Source: Symsagittifera roscoffensis (lineage: Eukaryota > Xenacoelomorpha > Acoela > Convolutidae). From it: a stretch of DNA of 64,000 nucleotides. Of the stretch, positions 46,901 through 55,414 are shown piece by piece. Numbering within the stretch: the first letter of the stretch is position 1; each line of letters starts with the position of its first letter. A model generated the notes under the pieces. The model searched no databases. It was not told the origin of the DNA and worked only from the letters and a program-made list of their open reading frames with translations. The stretch is taken from assembly GCF_963678635.1 (NCBI RefSeq), contig NC_087063.1, forward strand, positions 71,629,617 to 71,693,616. Reading direction: 5' to 3'. The position numbers and the translations under genes were made by a program.

Positions 46901-49900
46901 GGGTCTGAATGGATACCACCTGCGTTTGTTTATATAGCAAAAAATTTATACCTTAAGTTGCAGAAAAAAGTATGCCATTTTTGTGAGCCCTCAACTTTAA
47001 AAAAAAATGTTTTTTTTTACAGCGCAAAAAAAATCGTCTAGTTTAAATAACTAAAATTTTGTGCTAGTTTAAATGTTCAAGGAAACTTGGTTCGATTTTA
47101 ACATTATATTGTATCAGAGTTGATCCAAATATGCGAGATCCTCCAGATAATTCCGAATACCAAACCTTACTCTAACATAGGTATCCTGACGTGATAGTGC
47201 ATAGACAGCTGTATGCAGTGCTGTGTGCGGAGGGGCAGGGGCAGGGGGAGGGAGCAGAGAGTGACCGGGAGGACACTATGTCCAATGCCAGCTTCTCATC
47301 CAGCTCACTCACTGAAGCGGAAGATCCAGACTTCAAATTCAACATTTACTGCCAGCAACTCAGCCAAGAGAGATCAGATAAACAGGTATATAACATCCCG
47401 CATTTCTATTGAGTGATTTTGTTGTTGAAAAGTAGTTTTTTATCAAGCTTTTTAAAATCTTGACAACATGATCTTAAGTGAATTATTCTAGTGAAAAATG
47501 AGTTATTCTGGTGAAGTTTGAAAACAGGTAAATTCAAATAATACCGCACCTGAAAAGGTTTTTGACTCGTTTTTATTTCTGTCTTTTTTTTTTCAGAAAA
47601 CCAAGTGCGTTACACAAAAAAAATGGCTAGTTATACTTTTTTCTTGGCGTTCTTGACAGGCTTACTGCCTTTTGACGTCCTGCCAAGTGTACTAACTGTA
47701 AAATACTTGAAACGAAATTATTATAGATTTTTTTCTCGCCTTTTGCACAAGCGGATTTGAAGCTCAGTGTTGGAAAAATTGGCTCACTTAACGTTTCCAG
47801 CGGTTTGTGCCTCTTAAGTTTTTGTTTATTGTCAAATTGTCATGGCAGTTGGTTTTTAAGTTTAGTACCCAATTCTTATAAAATTTCATCTGCTCATACT
47901 ACCTTGTTAGCTGCATACACCGTAAAGTTGATCTATATAACAGTTATTAGGAAGGGTAGAAGTGCCCCCGACTTCACTTTCGTATCAAAATGTAGCTAAA
48001 AATTCAAAATTCGCGAAGTTGCATGTCGAAGTAAGGGCTCAAATCAGCAATTGCAAAACTAGAGTTGCATGTTTCAATTCATGTCAAAAGCATTGTGTGA
48101 TATGTGTGCATGTGTTTGAGGCGGGAGGGGGTTTGTTTGTGGGGATTTGTTCGCCAATCCAAATCTTGCGTTGCAGATAAAGAAGTTGGAAGAGATAGCG
48201 CACCACTGCAACGTGAACAAATTGGCGGCGAAGAGAGTGGGTGAGGGGAGCATAGAACTGTTCTTCGCCTTCTTCGTGAGAGACAATGGACCAATCACAA
48301 TGCAGGGCACAGTTGTGGGTGTGTTGGATCAGGCGGTCGATGTGCTCCTGCATGACTTGCACTCTGTCAAACGACTCTATTTCCAGGTCAGTATCGACAA
48401 ACATTTTTTGCGATTCTCATACACTGGACTAATCTTCCAAACTATCCGTTGAGATCGACATAACTGATCGGTATAATTGATCTACTTAGTGGCATATAAA
48501 CACATCAGTAGCTAAAGCAGCAATTTATAGTTTTCGTGGACGCTAAATATGTCAATGTAAGTGATAAATTGTTTAAAAACGGCAGATTATCTCATAACAA
48601 ATAGTTAAATCAGCTGTTTTTGTCAACTCCTACAATCATACAAGAATATACAAGATTGAAATAATGGCCCTTGAACAAAAGATAGAAAAATTAGCAGTTA
48701 ATAGATGCGTGGTGTGCTGAGATTTTCAGTGGTTTGTCTAGCCCGTGAGGTGAGTGGGCTTCTTGAAGCATTAATAGGGAACTTTCTTGAAATAAATCAT
48801 TTTTTAATTTAAATTTCCAAGGGGTTGTTCGTCTCTGTCTCTACTGGTCACTTATTAAGCATGAATTTTTCCAAAGAGCGATTCTCTTTCGTCTCTACTG
48901 TCAGCAACAACTCAACAATTAAGGGTTTAATAATTTGTCCGTTGGGGCCGGCAATAAAGCGAAGAGAAAATATTTTTTTTTGCTAAAAATGTAACCCTTT
49001 TATTCCAAGAAGACTGGGTTGTTCCATATGCGATCAGATACGGCTAGTTTTTCTAGATACAGATACTAACCACCATTCCGATGAGGATGACGATGACAAA
49101 AAGTTTTGCATTTAATCTATCTCCTGTCTTTGTGCATCGGTACCACAAGGAGGTGCTTTTTGCTTCTTCTCAATTATGTGGGTTCAAATATTTCGCCTTG
49201 CTTTGGAATCTTCCTGCTTCTTAAAAATACAGGCCATTTTTCAACTTGAAGATGATAGGATCCGTGTTAATCTTGACCAAGACGAACAGTTGTGTGCCAT
49301 CAAGCTTAGTCTTTTTTTTTATAGATGAGTGAATGCTCCTGGTCTTTCGCGTTCCTTGACTCGGGTTGCTATTGATTTTGAAGTCCTCAATGAGCTTGGT
49401 TAGATCACTTGATATATTAGCTATAATAGCTTGAGATAATGAGAGCTCGGACTGTTCTCCGACTAAAAAAAGAAATAGCATGAAAAAACAAGCCGGACTT
49501 TAAATACAATTTTAAGATTTAGGTTTTTGGGGACTCACAGCGAAATAAAAAAATTGCTCTTGATTCAGTGTTTACACGAGCAACCGTAGTAGATTAGTTT
49601 GGCTCTACTTTTTTCCAACCTAACTCGCAAATAAAATGCTCATTTGTTGGCACTTTTGCTAGAATCACGATCTGTAGCATCGAAATTTCATCGCATCTGT
49701 TCTTTGCTTTATTTGTGGCTTGTGTTTGTGATCGTTAAGCGTCCGTAGTTGTGAAGGAAGGGCTTTGGACTCTGAACCTTGAGGTCTTGGTTTTGATTCC
49801 GACACGGAGCAAATCTTTTTACTTATTCGAGGCTCATTCTAATTTTTCATTTTTCTTTTCCATAGAGCTACTTTTTGTCGTTTTCGGGCTAGTGTTTGTG

Positions 49901-52900
49901 AAGCGCAGCGTCACCTCTGTGTCTTCAATTGGAATAGTTTAATAAAAAAATGTAGATTATATGAGATTCTTGAAATTCACACAGCTGAGGTGGTATTTTT
50001 TTGAAACTCGAAAATTGAAGTTTTTTGAACCAAAGAATCTGTGATTAAGTAAAGCGACCATAAGAGTAAGCTATTTTTCAATATTTAATCAAAGAGTTTT
50101 TTTTACATTATAGTGTCAATTTACGAATAATAAAGCTTCTTCACAAAAATTATTTAAATGAGTTTTTCGCGAGGAGCGTAGAGCATTAGAGTGACTTTTT
50201 TCCGACAATCAAGCGCGCAAATAAAAATATTCATTTGGTGGCACTCATGCGCTAAGGAGGATCTGTAACATTAGAAATTTCATAGCATCTGTTTTCTGCT
50301 TTACTGGTGGCTAGTGTTTGCCATTAATCGAGCGTCGGTGGCGCAGACGTGAGGTTCTTCAGCTATTTTTTTTCGGAGGTTAAACGGTGGCACTTAGTTC
50401 TAGTATCTTATATTTTAACTGACTGACATCAATTCACTTGGGAAGAATCTTCTAGAAACTGAACATTTTAAATCGTAACGCAATGTTGAAGAAAATTTTT
50501 CAGGCTCAGCGTTTAAGAGAAAAACAGGAATATTCTGGATTTTTCAAACATTCGGAAGTCTGGATTACAAAGAAAGGTTTTTGAAAAAATAACTCTTCAG
50601 ACAAGATAATCTCTTCAAATTAAAGGCTAGACAGTTCAGTGCCTATCATTTTTTGACCGCAATTTTGCCTAAGTAAATTCATTTTCTGAAACACCATTCT
50701 ACCTAAACCTATCTTTGGTTCTTAGACGTTGAAATTGGATTTGTGCAAACACGTTCTAGAGTGTTTGAAAGTTGCAGCGGCTCGATAGCATGTTGTATCA
50801 TCGCTTGAACGCCGTGCTAAGTAAAACTTGAACGTTTAGCAAACCAGCTCGCTTTACGAAATTACTTGACATATTTCGAAGCTTCATCGCTTTAATAGCT
50901 TGCTTAAACAACTTTTTGTGAGCCAATTCTTTTTCTAAATTATTTCGAGTTTTAAGTTCGATCTTTCGAATTGGTTGCTTCGAAAACTAACTTTTTGCGA
51001 ACGGATTGTTGTTATGAAATAGTCGAAACATTTCCAAAGTTTAATCGGTTCAGTTGGTTGTTCTGATAAAACATTTTTTTGCGAACGGACTCACGGTAAA
51101 AAAAAATAATTCGATATGTTTCAAAAGTTTTCGTTTGAATGGCTTGCTGAGAAAAACTAGCTTTCTCTGAGCCGACCCACGCTATTAATTAAATAACAAT
51201 TATTTCAGAAGTTTCATCCATCGCTGAAAATTTCTTACGAACTGACTCACCGTGGAATAACTTGAATAACTTCAAAGTTTCATTGCTCAATGGCTTGCTC
51301 ATAAAGTCAACTTAATGCGAATCGATTTTTTCTTTTGAATTAGTTGCTTCATCTTTCATCTTTTAAATTGGTTTCATCTTTTGAATTGGTTGCTTCGAAA
51401 GTTTCATATTTTGAATTGGTTGCTTCGAAAACTAACTTTTTGCGAACGGATCGTCGTTATGAAATATTTGAAACATTTCCAAAGTTTAATCGGTTTAGTT
51501 GGTTGTTCTGATAAACCATTTTTTGGCGAACGGATTCACGGTTAAAAAAATAATTCGAAATGTTTCAAAAGTTTTCGTTTGAATGGCTTGCTCAGAAAAA
51601 CTAGGTTTCTCTGAGCCGACTCACGCTATTAATTATATAACAAATATTTCAGAAGTTTCATCCATTGCTGAAGCATTCTTACCAACTGACTCACCGTGGA
51701 ATAACTTGAATAACTTCAAAAATTCCTTGCTCAATGGCTGGCTCATAAAGTCAATTTAATAGGAATCGACTTTTTTCTTCTGATTTTCATCTTTTGAATT
51801 GGTTGTTTCATCTTTAATCTTTTGAATTGGTTTCATCTTTTGAATTGGTTGCTTCGAAAACTAACTTTTTGCAAACGGATTGTCGTTATGAAATAGTTGA
51901 AACATTTCCAAAGTTTATCGGTTCAGTTGGTTGTTCTGATAAACCATTTTTTTGCGAACGGATTCACGGTAAAAAAAATATTTCGAAATGTTTCAAAAGT
52001 TTTCGTTTGAATGGCATGCTCAGAAAAACTACCTTTCTCTGAGCCGACTCCTGCTATTAATTAAATAACAATTATTTCAGAAGTTTCATCAATTGCTGAA
52101 AAATTTTTACGAACTGATTCACCATGGAATAACTTGAATAACTTCAAAGTTTCATTCCTCAATGGCTTGCTCAGAAAGTCAACTTAATGCGAATCGACTT
52201 TTTCTTTTGAATTGCATCTTTTAAATTGGTTGCTTCATCTTTTGAATTGGTTGCTTGGAAAGTTTCATCTTTTGAATTGGTTGCTTCGAAAACTAACTTT
52301 TTGCGAACGGATTGTCGTTATGAAATAGTTGAAACATTTCCAAAGTTTAATCGGTTCTGTTGGTTGTTCCGAAAAACCATTTTTTGCGAACGGATTCACG
52401 GTAAAAAAATAAGTCGAAATATTTTGAAAGTTTCGTTTGAATGGCTTGCTCAGAAAAACTTAACTTTGCGGATCGATTTAGGGTATAAAATAACACGAAA
52501 ATGTTTCAAAAGTTCCTGGTTTTAATGGCTGACTTGGTAAAACTTGAATTTTTACCTCTCGATTCACGGAATGGAGTAAGTTAAGTAGTTCCCAATATTC
52601 ATCGCTCGGCGAGTAAAACTTAAATTTAGTATGAAACTATTCACTATTAAAGAATTTGATTTGATTTTCAAAGGATTGATTGGCCTGCTCAAATGAACCT
52701 TTTAAAATAATTTCAAAAATTTGAATTTTCATCGACTGGATGGCTTGTTCGCAAAAACATTTTTTGGAATCGATTTTAATTTGCTTGGAAAATTTTTGCG
52801 AACTGATTCAATTTCGCATCGCTAGAACAAACAGCTCGCCTCGAAAAGTCAAAATTTTGCGAGACGATTCATGATATTGTATCGCAAAGAACAGCTAATT

Positions 52901-55129
52901 TTTTGCGAGCCGATTGATTAATGGAAACCGGTTGCATTATTTGAGCTTTATGTGCCTGTGGCAAAACTCAATGGTGCAATGATTTCAATCGGACGCTCTT
53001 GCGCCCAGAGTTTTGCAGGTTTGAATCAGTTAAGTTCAGGTTTTTTTTGGACCAAATCTGCAGTTGAAGATTTTGTTGTGATTCTACGTGTTTTTTCTTT
53101 TTTGTGCCTTATATAGTTTTGCCTCTATGATAAAATTTCTGTTTAAAAACTTATTGTGCGATCGTTTACTTAGATTCTTGTTCGTTATCACGAATCTGCT
53201 CAATTTGATTGACCTCCGATTTTGGTTCATAATTTTGAAGTTCGATTTTAACATCACCTGTCATGCATCAAAAGAAGCCATTCGAGTGATTATTTTTGCG
53301 AAGAATGATAACTCGGCTGAAAATGTACGCGTAAGCTAATGCGAATCACTGATATGAATACTGCCCGCATCCAAGTTAAGGCGTAAGTAATCGATTATAA
53401 CGGATTCATTTTGATGATGTTTATAATAATTACCAAAATTAGGCGTTTATTATAATCGTGAAATTTTCCAAGAGATTATAGTCTGTTCAAATCAATTATA
53501 ATTTATTATAATTCAAACAAAATGCTCTTTAAATCAATTATAATCGATTATAATCTTTTATTTTGCCAAAATTTTCTCACACTAAAAGTATATTTTAATT
53601 TTATTCCATGGGCTATTGTTTTTCTGTCAAAAACCAAATATCTAAACGTGAGATGTCGTCTCACACTTTGGTTTATCTGAACACAAAGTCTTACCACGAA
53701 ATAAAAGTTTCATAGAGATCATTTCATTTTGCTGAAAATAAAATTTTCCGAATAAATCATGAAACTAAAGCAATATGCTGATATTTTGGTGGTTAAAAAA
53801 GCTAAAAATGTGCATCATGATACAACTTCAATGGAGAAATGAAAACTTAAAAAATTTATAAATTTGAATTGTTTTGAAAACTTTTGAAACATTTTTCTCA
53901 TTTTTTACATAAACCAACCTCTACGAAAAGCATAAATTATCAGCACTTCAGATGCAATGTCGAAGACAAAATCGGCTAACAAAGGGGATTATAGTCGGTA
54001 ATATCGATTATAATGGGTGTTTTGAGCACAACATATGAATTAGAAAGTGTGATAAAAATAATTGATCATCATCGATGATAATTGTAGCGAAAAACAGACT
54101 GGCTAATAATCGATTACAATCGATTAAAAGGTTTTTTAATTGATTATATTATGATTTCATTAAAATCGATTCTTTCTGATTTTAGTAAGACTGGTACGAA
54201 AATCATAATATAATGGAGTATTAACGTTTGAAATTGGCTGCGGTTGCGCTCAATTGTAATTTTTGGTACTTTACTCAAGATGTTTTTTTTTGCTCTCGAC
54301 AGTAATGTTGTCTTGTGTTCAACTGTACAATGCAAAGTTTGTGCCTTGTTGGCAATATCAAGAAATTCGGTGCAATTCGATTTAGTGTTGTGAGCTCTGT
54401 AGAAATAAACTTCTATTGTTATAAATTATACTAAATTACTACAATTTGACTTCTTCATAATCTATAAATTATCTACAATTCTTCTAAAATTTAGCATTTT
54501 TGGAATAAAAGATCTAAAAAATTGCGTCAAAAATTAAAGAAACAACTTAGTTTCAAAAATCCCTTCTTATATAATCCAAAACAACAACCAGGTTAAATGT
54601 TCGCTTGCATGTCAATATTTTGGAAGTTTTGATTTTCTACATGTTTTTGTGTATCCTATGGCGCAATTACCTGATAATTTTAATCCTGAGTGCTATTGAA
54701 GTTTCATAGATCATTGATATTTGTATCTCGTGTTTAGATGTTTCGATTTGTTTTCAAATTAACGTAATTTTTCTCAAATTAGCGGAAACTTTCCTGTTTT
54801 AGAGGAAACTTTTTTCAGAATGCCCGTAATCGGAACGTTCTACGATACTTGCTCACTAATAGGATATCTTTGTATTAGAATAGGAAAACTGTCTAATGAG
54901 TTCTGATCCTTTGTTTTTATAGGAACAAGAGGGCTTTGACATCACTCCCATTAAACATTCCTCTGTTCCTCAAAAGAACAAAGCGACGATCAAGTTCCCT
55001 CCTTCAAAAGACCCAGATGAGAGCAAAAATTGTCACGAAATTGAGCTGAAGATCTTTGAACCTCTAAAAGTGTCTGTTTTTGTGCCCGATAAATCGGCAA
55101 AGCTCAAGTTGAAATTCTGCCTAGACTGA
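34791..55129 (+). CDS. DIS3L2: DIS3-like 3'-5' exoribonuclease 2 (16-exon model, 974 aa)
   Basis: The joined exons listed separately give 2925 nt in one frame. DIS3L2 is a cytoplasmic RNB-family exonuclease that degrades RNAs tailed with U, such as pre-let-7, without the exosome. A basic, Asn/Gly/Arg-rich N-terminus precedes FEEYWSF and a first cold-shock domain (about 42-115). A Ser/Lys/Glu-rich spacer (about 140-255) is followed by a second cold-shock domain (296-373). The RNB catalytic domain begins at about 440, with D448, D454, D456 and D457 in the motif DPPTARDLDDAL, and continues through HYALNVGCYTHFTSPIRRYPD to an S1-like C-terminus. There is no PIN domain, which separates it from DIS3. 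Every exon joins in phase at GT-AG sites. Length is slightly above the human protein (885 aa). The first exon could be internal. Confidence 0.9.
34982..35050 (+). CDS. DIS3L2: DIS3L2 exon 2
   Basis: It encodes SVFEEYWSFSVVNKGIENG.., matching the FEEYMS..V.KG region of DIS3L2 before the first cold-shock domain. The acceptor is tttag and the donor AAG|GTTGCA. Confidence 0.85.
35125..35178 (+). CDS. DIS3L2: DIS3L2 exon 3
   Basis: It encodes DTVRINAKNFEEAFVDDP, equivalent to the human LRINPKKFHEAF segment of the first cold-shock domain. The acceptor is ttcag and the donor CCG|GTAAGA. Confidence 0.88.
35384..35450 (-). mobile_element. tRNA-like SINE head, minus strand
   Basis: Read on the minus strand it has GCGGTTCGAAGCCC as a B-box and a weak A-box (tgtggaagaaactgg) at tRNA-like distance. 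The acceptor stem does not pair well, so a functional tRNA is unlikely. It lies in the intron between exons 3 and 4. Confidence 0.45.
35489..35590 (+). CDS. DIS3L2: DIS3L2 exon 4
   Basis: It encodes DVLLNGIRARNRAFHDDIVAY.., like [21 protein letters not shown] of human DIS3L2. The acceptor is gctag and the donor CTC|GTAAGC. Confidence 0.9.
35794..36333 (+). CDS. DIS3L2: DIS3L2 exon 5 (inter-cold-shock spacer)
   Basis: It has 180 codons, starting VQFQRLLSKHPEFEKIYRD and becoming Ser/Thr/Lys/Asp-rich. Most of it is predicted to be disordered by composition, and the exon ends K|GTCAGT. It is longer than the matching spacer in the human protein. Confidence 0.85.
36574..36809 (+). CDS. DIS3L2: DIS3L2 exon 6 (second cold-shock domain)
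   Basis: It encodes VVRILEMCHSRRCVGKL...VPRLRIPLVECPKDF, matching the second cold-shock domain of DIS3L2. It ends in phase 2 at GG|GTCAGT and joins the next exon to read GSLTKKIGG. Confidence 0.9.
36810..37354. other. Start of DIS3L2 intron 6
   Basis: AT-rich intron sequence with no gene or repeat that I can define. Confidence 0.4.
37355..38130 (+). mobile_element. tRNA-derived SINE with long body and hairpin tail
   Basis: The head 'cttagcctagaggcaacg' (about 37369), B-box 'ggattcgaat' (about 37411) and 'gaccaggacctg' match the SINE at 18690. Inside, a phrase 'tttcgcttaaaaactttattcgg' is repeated twice (about 37625 and 37678). The tail 'aggtgcgaagctcagtttcgcc' is near 38100-38120. A further tail hairpin occurs at 38818-38852. 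Confidence 0.6.
38290..38465 (+). repeat. R1 dispersed repeat copy
   Basis: It contains 'agattttccagtggaatgaaaa', 'cctattgata', 'taatcataaattgttcttg' and 'aagttcaaaaagctcaa' in the family order. Confidence 0.6.
39053..40342 (-). CDS. Sphingosine-kinase/DAG-kinase-like lipid kinase, intronless, nested
   Basis: This 429-aa intronless gene runs opposite to DIS3L2 inside DIS3L2 intron 6. The family uses ATP to phosphorylate a lipid hydroxyl. The kinase core shows NPSSGKKKG (99-107), GGDSS (158-162) where most members have GGDGT or SGDGL, PVGTGNGLA (191-199), and GISVD (250-254) at the place of the sphingosine-kinase catalytic-loop Asp. The C-terminal FINVDGNVF..E matches the family's final VDGE block. 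The Asp of GGD is kept but the following Gly is Ser, so nucleotide binding may be altered. The start ATG is 40340-40342 and the stop TAA is 39053-39055. Ceramide or diacylglycerol kinase are alternatives. The lack of introns suggests a retrogene, though no poly(A) scar is seen. Confidence 0.75.
   Translation of the reverse strand: MGSRGNWENYEHVKLENGTLVLPNSNVNIRFADILYSNVDQQLRNIIDCTFFDKPKRQIKDIKIQFLSEDTVEKLQDVIQSQSQILNRRSKNRVFVFVNPSSGKKKGVQVFRNSVLTRFTKAGITVEHQITDKEGPNSLASIANRLQLDSYDALVIVGGDSSLRDVINSLWNKAGNPEPSKFKLPTFGIIPVGTGNGLAYEWDGGYDIEPAIASIILGKIKKTRVYRITSPNSQDQKHFDMLGIVCLGYGISVDSMKLAQESTATPLAYRMLSSFASAVYRNSETFHMNAELTFSNGTQTVTISKKLREMILGLTDSMVKRSDNPDIDTWASLVLISGECSKMKCLQVFGQFMTKVYSQKETPFPEGESLNGLVNFFGKNLKVIKVDIPEEQNSRQNKNFINVDGNVFPCEASFHIKVFQDVLPCYVGI
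40343..40881 (-). promoter_or_regulatory. Presumed promoter region of the nested lipid-kinase gene
   Basis: This is the sequence upstream of the minus-strand start codon, within DIS3L2 intron 6. No recognisable core promoter motif is seen; it is assigned by position only. Confidence 0.3.
40882..41008 (+). CDS. DIS3L2: DIS3L2 exon 7
   Basis: It encodes SLTKKIGGNSSALEDELEVLLVENGITWDSQF.., matching the human [29 protein letters not shown] segment. The acceptor is gcttag and the donor CAG|GTACGG. Confidence 0.88.
41297..41501 (+). CDS. DIS3L2: DIS3L2 exon 8 (RNB catalytic motif)
   Basis: It encodes the RNB signature VDPPTARDLDDALH (D448, D454, D456, D457) and VGVHIADVSHFV, the metal-binding part of the active site. 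All the Asp residues are kept. It ends in phase 1 at GAAG|GTGAAT. Confidence 0.93.
41640..41900 (+). repeat. R1 dispersed repeat copy
   Basis: It contains 'cagatttcccagcggaattaaaa', 'ctccagttttctcaaattga' and the A-rich end typical of R1, in DIS3L2 intron 8. Confidence 0.55.
42233..42468 (+). CDS. DIS3L2: DIS3L2 exon 9
   Basis: It encodes TYMPNRVIPMLPRALCEHVCSLQP...FSIVFTMNREGEV, equivalent to [24 protein letters not shown] in human. The acceptor is ttcgag and the donor CAG|GTTGGT. Confidence 0.92.
42469..43135. other. DIS3L2 intron 9 with R1 repeat fragment
   Basis: It contains an R1 copy at about 42790-42905 ('ttcccagcggaatgaaaa', 'caatcgatcc', 'caatcataaact'). No gene is seen. Confidence 0.5.
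43136..43291 (+). CDS. DIS3L2: DIS3L2 exon 10
   Basis: It encodes PSEHFEAVKEAIIRLHLLAQNMKKARFHSGALKIQK, matching [37 protein letters not shown]. The acceptor is attag and the donor AAG|GTAATA. Confidence 0.9.
43568..43606. repeat. Perfect 19-bp inverted repeat with 1-nt centre
   Basis: The arm TCTTACACAGCCCAACAAA is mirrored exactly around base 43587. A partial further copy of the right arm ('gttgggctgtg') follows at about 43618. It could form a cruciform or RNA hairpin, and lies in DIS3L2 intron 10. Confidence 0.95.
43715..44690. repeat. Dispersed roughly 1-kb repeat, copy 2
   Basis: It matches 27780-28770 block by block in the same orientation. An internal 25-bp phrase ('attttaaagtatttttcgcgtgga') is duplicated near 43850-43900. 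It lies in DIS3L2 intron 10. Confidence 0.75.
44691..45230. other. End of DIS3L2 intron 10
   Basis: I see no gene or repeat that I can name. The stretch ends at the gttttag acceptor. Confidence 0.4.
45231..45440 (+). CDS. DIS3L2: DIS3L2 exon 11
   Basis: It encodes KKLGFLLDPQTGQP...SLIEEFMLLANITVAEKI, matching LKLAFTLDHETGLP...KLVEEFMLLANMAVAHKI. The acceptor is gttttag and the donor AAG|GTACTC. Confidence 0.93.
45969..46140 (-). mobile_element. tRNA-derived SINE of a second family, minus strand
   Basis: On the minus strand, 'gtggagcagtggtgaagtag' followed by 'gatgttcgaggccc' gives A- and B-boxes at tRNA spacing. It differs in sequence from the + strand family. It lies in DIS3L2 intron 11. 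Confidence 0.6.
46253..46407 (+). CDS. DIS3L2: DIS3L2 exon 12
   Basis: It encodes ECELFEVAMADGSSSGGIAECLDLLYDTLKDKDEGRYLFL.., the RNB region before HYALNV. It ends in phase 2 (GCC AA|GTAAGT). Confidence 0.88.
46591..46683 (+). CDS. DIS3L2: DIS3L2 exon 13
   Basis: It encodes YFCMGAHGSRSHSHYALNVGCYTHFTSPIR, matching YFCSGLLQ...HYALNVPLYTHFTSPIR, including the conserved RNB loop. The acceptor is gacag and the donor AAG|GTAAAA. Confidence 0.93.
46684..47180. other. DIS3L2 intron 13
   Basis: No feature is seen in this AT-rich intron. Confidence 0.5.
47181..47385 (+). CDS. DIS3L2: DIS3L2 exon 14
   Basis: It encodes RYPDVIVHRQLYAVLC followed by a Gly/Gln/Glu/Ser-rich insert absent from the human protein, then FNIYCQQLSQERSDKQ. 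The acceptor is catag and the donor CAG|GTATAT. Confidence 0.9.
47386..48176. other. DIS3L2 intron 14
   Basis: No gene or defined repeat is seen. It ends at ttgcag. Confidence 0.5.
48177..48386 (+). CDS. DIS3L2: DIS3L2 exon 15 (end of RNB, start of S1-like domain)
   Basis: It encodes EIAHHCNVNKLAAKRVGEGSIELFFAFFV.., matching [25 protein letters not shown]. The donor is CAG|GTCAGT. Confidence 0.92.
48387..49560. other. DIS3L2 intron 15, first part
   Basis: AT-rich intron with no supportable feature. Short frames on the minus strand (about 49221-49481) look random. Confidence 0.4.
49590..50360 (+). repeat. Pair of diverged repeats with an intervening SINE-like copy
   Basis: The segment 49590-49755 ('acttttttccaacc..', 'cgcaaataaaatgctcattt', 'catctgttctttgcttta') recurs diverged at 50175-50360. 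Between them a weak tRNA-like head (49735 on; 'ggttttgattccgac') and a hairpin tail (GTGAAGC-GCA-GCGTCAC, about 49899-49915) resemble the SINE family. Confidence 0.5.
50740..50967 (+). repeat. Degenerate flank of the satellite array
   Basis: Irregular monomer-like words ('gcttcatcgctttaatagcttgcttaaa', 'gtgagccaattc') lead into the organised array. Confidence 0.55.
50968..52560 (+). repeat. Higher-order satellite array: about 430-445 bp unit built of about 85-bp monomers
   Basis: The phrase 'gaattggttgcttcgaaaac' starts units at 50968, 51413, 51842 and 52274 (spacings 445, 429, 432). Within a unit, about five related monomers can be seen, each beginning 'aagttt..tc' and carrying 'gcgaa(c)cga..' in the middle. 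It lies in DIS3L2 intron 15. Confidence 0.9.
52561..52960 (+). repeat. Degenerate right flank of the satellite array
   Basis: Monomer-like words ('ttcatcgctcgg', 'catcgactggatggcttgttcgcaaaaa', 'tttttgcgagccgatt') fade out over this stretch. Confidence 0.55.
53380..54140. repeat. Region rich in ATTATAATCGATTATAAT-type palindromes
   Basis: A perfect 18-bp palindrome is at 53537-53554, and partial versions ('aatcgattataa', 'aatcaattataat', 'atcgattacaatcgatta') occur near 53389, 53500, 54003, 54108 and 54118. No gene is seen. Confidence 0.7.
54141..54922. other. End of DIS3L2 intron 15
   Basis: AT-rich sequence with nothing recognised. It ends at tttatag. Confidence 0.45.
54923..55129 (+). 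CDS. DIS3L2: DIS3L2 exon 16 (last coding exon)
   Basis: It encodes EQEGFDITPIKHSSV...IELKIFEPLKVSVFVPDKSAKLKLKFCLD then TGA at 55127-55129. The pattern matches the C-terminal strands of DIS3L2 that follow the S1-like domain (FSLVEVVLQAE..). The acceptor is tatag; the frame continues from exon 15 in phase 0. Confidence 0.85.
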   Translation, partial: EQEGFDITPIKHSSVPQKNKATIKFPPSKDPDESKNCHEIELKIFEPLKVSVFVPDKSAKLKLKFCLD

Positions 55130-55414
55130 AAAGAGGTTTGATGTGTATTTTCGCAGCTGGCATTTTGAAACCTCAAATATTACTTTCTGTAATATACGTT
55201 GACTATGAAACTGCTATCCCTAAAATTTAATGTTGTTTACATTGTTATGAATATCTTAGTTGTTTTAATTGGGTTGACGTCACTTACCATAACACTCATC
55301 GAGTATTATCCAACATTTTGTCAAAGATGTGTCGCTTAGCATACTTGAATTTATTTCAGAAAAGAGTTGCCTTGCAATCTTCATTTAATTTTATCTTTAA
55401 CGTAGTATTTAGTG
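55130..55414. other. Presumed DIS3L2 3' UTR and spacer
   Basis: There is no strong AATAAA near the stop. The last 8 bases (55407-55414) are the left target-site duplication of the following MITE. Confidence 0.4.

Noticed and set aside
50968-52560. CRISPR-like array
   Set aside because: Repeats are about 85-430 bp and contiguous, without unique spacers, in a eukaryotic intron; it is a satellite.
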